From contig NZ_QMHP01000004.1 of the NCBI RefSeq assembly GCF_003313335.1, positions 333,988-397,987 on the forward strand: DNA of 64,000 nucleotides, read 5' to 3'. The notes beneath the pieces were generated by a model. It was not told where the DNA came from. It searched no databases and saw only the letters and a program-made list of their open reading frames with translations. Source of the DNA: Pedobacter zeaxanthinifaciens (GTDB taxonomy: Bacteria; Bacteroidota; Bacteroidia; Sphingobacteriales; Sphingobacteriaceae). The translations under genes were made by a program, and so were the position numbers. Below are positions 63,168 through 64,000 of this stretch, piece by piece (positions within the stretch are counted from its first letter, which is position 1; every line of letters begins with the position of its first letter).

Positions 63168-64000
63168 CTATCCTCGCATTCTTTTTCTTATATCAGATAA
63201 TTTTTGGTCTATTAATAATTTGCCGTCTCTAAAAACCTCAACAAGTTCTCCCGTTTTCTCCTGTTCCCAAGTCACTTGGTCATATAGTTGATAGTTTCCG
63301 TCTTCTAATTCAATTTTTATTAATCCTTTTGCCGATTTTTTTGTGCCATCATCTGTAATTGGATCTTTGAAAATTTCCCTACCTACGCTATTCACCTCTC
63401 CATAGGTAGCTTTCATTGCAAAGCCAAACGTGTCTCTGGTGTTGTATTGATAGGTGTATGAGCCTATTCCTAATACAACATTGGTTGATGCAAACCCTTT
63501 GTCTTTTAATCTCTGACAAATGTCAGCTGCTCTTTCCAAAGTAATGCTGTCGCCATAAATTGCACCAATTTTTGGGCTAAGTTCTTTATAACCCTTTTCA
63601 TTAACAATACCGCCAAAGCAGTCCCAAAGCAATTCAATAACACCTTTTCTCTCGTTTTCATCTTTTCCGTTAGGGTTGCCGCACAGGATAGCAACCGGAT
63701 CTCCGCTATCAGGTCTTATTACTACTTTTCCTTCTCTACTGGCAATTTCTTGTTTTAATTGTGGTAAATATTCGGTCAATACTTTCCACAAATCCCAAGT
63801 ATCAGATACAATTGATAAAATCCCTTTCGGATAAACCTCGCAAATTAATCGTTTAAATGTTTGAAGCTCTCCTTCTGTTGTACCCATACACATTACGGAA
63901 TGTTCTGTAGCTGCTACAGATCCGCCTATTAACTCATTATCAGAATTTGCGTTGTAGTATTTTTCTAGCAGGTCAATTGCTGGTATAGTATCGGTACCAG
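63168..64000 (-). CDS. nadV: Nicotinamide phosphoribosyltransferase (5' part outside the window)
   Basis: C-terminal 276 residues or so of a NAMPT, which joins nicotinamide and PRPP to NMN in NAD salvage. The reading frame is open to the window edge, so the start lies beyond 64000. Visible family motifs are GTDTIPAI at the edge, GGSVAATEHSVM, RPDSGDP, GAIYGDSITLERA and GIGSYTYQYNTRDTFGFAMKATYGEV. The internal ATG at 63891-63893 is not the start. It is convergent with the NPP gene, 6 bp apart. Confidence 0.93.
   Translation of the reverse strand, partial: GTDTIPAIDLLEKYYNANSDNELIGGSVAATEHSVMCMGTTEGELQTFKRLICEVYPKGILSIVSDTWDLWKVLTEYLPQLKQEIASREGKVVIRPDSGDPVAILCGNPNGKDENERKGVIELLWDCFGGIVNEKGYKELSPKIGAIYGDSITLERAADICQRLKDKGFASTNVVLGIGSYTYQYNTRDTFGFAMKATYGEVNSVGREIFKDPITDDGTKKSAKGLIKIELEDGNYQLYDQVTWEQEKTGELVEVFRDGKLLIDQKLSDIRKRMRG

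Overview
The window looks like a chromosomal segment of a low-GC member of the Bacteroidota, most likely Sphingobacteriaceae and close to Pedobacter. This is inferred from gene families and promoter style, not from a database search. The pointers are two SusC/SusD loci, an ECF sigma/FecR pair wired to a SusC with an N-terminal STN domain, DUF4369-TlpA thioredoxins, DUF1735, DUF4142 and DUF1800/DUF1501 proteins, A-rich leaders without Shine-Dalgarno sequences, and promoters of the Bacteroidota type (TTTG or TTG, about 19-22 bases, then TAnnTTTG). I see no prophage, insertion sequence or CRISPR array.

Region 1 (1-15.6 kb) is housekeeping and mixed. A 313-bp tandem repeat array carries copies of the 3' end of the neighbouring L,D-transpeptidase gene. 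It is followed by a VWA membrane protein with a TRIC-type channel, ftsB and eno, an SDR, a pseudouridine synthase, panB, carA, an ABC-2 exporter, an FMN reductase and tRNA-Pro(UGG). carA is flanked on both sides by arrays of degenerate 7-base repeats.

Region 2 (15.6-26.1 kb, minus strand) is one uptake locus: ECF sigma factor, FecR anti-sigma factor, SusC, SusD, a DUF1735/F5-8C lipoprotein and two tandem TlpA-like thioredoxins. It has no hydrolase, so its substrate is open. Between fecR and susC, on the opposite strand, a consensus promoter and a strong intrinsic terminator frame a possible small RNA of about 110 nt.

Region 3 (26.4-36.6 kb) groups stress-type or poorly known genes: a PA2169-type four-helix protein, a YtxH-like protein, an MscS channel, a SemiSWEET, a Gln-rich disordered protein, a coupled pair (unknown helical-barrel protein plus SDR), a DUF4142 lipoprotein, and an unknown protein next to an FAD/Rieske oxidoreductase. 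Two of these genes share a bipartite upstream motif. A DUF1800/DUF1501 (Tat) pair follows at 36.9-40.2 kb.

Region 4 (40.3-61.8 kb) is a starch/maltodextrin utilisation locus. A LacI-family regulator is followed by two near-perfect palindromic operators, then SusC, SusD, a DUF5004 lipoprotein, an unknown two-domain secreted protein, a SusE/F-like protein, a GH31, three GH13 enzymes, an MFS (SLC45-like) sugar transporter, a GH65 phosphorylase and beta-phosphoglucomutase. The inferred flow is: surface amylase and SusCDE capture, periplasmic GH13/GH31 trimming, maltose import, then GH65/PgmB phosphorolysis to glucose and glucose-6-phosphate. A strong terminator closes the locus. An NPP-type phosphodiesterase and the 3' part of a nicotinamide phosphoribosyltransferase gene end the window.
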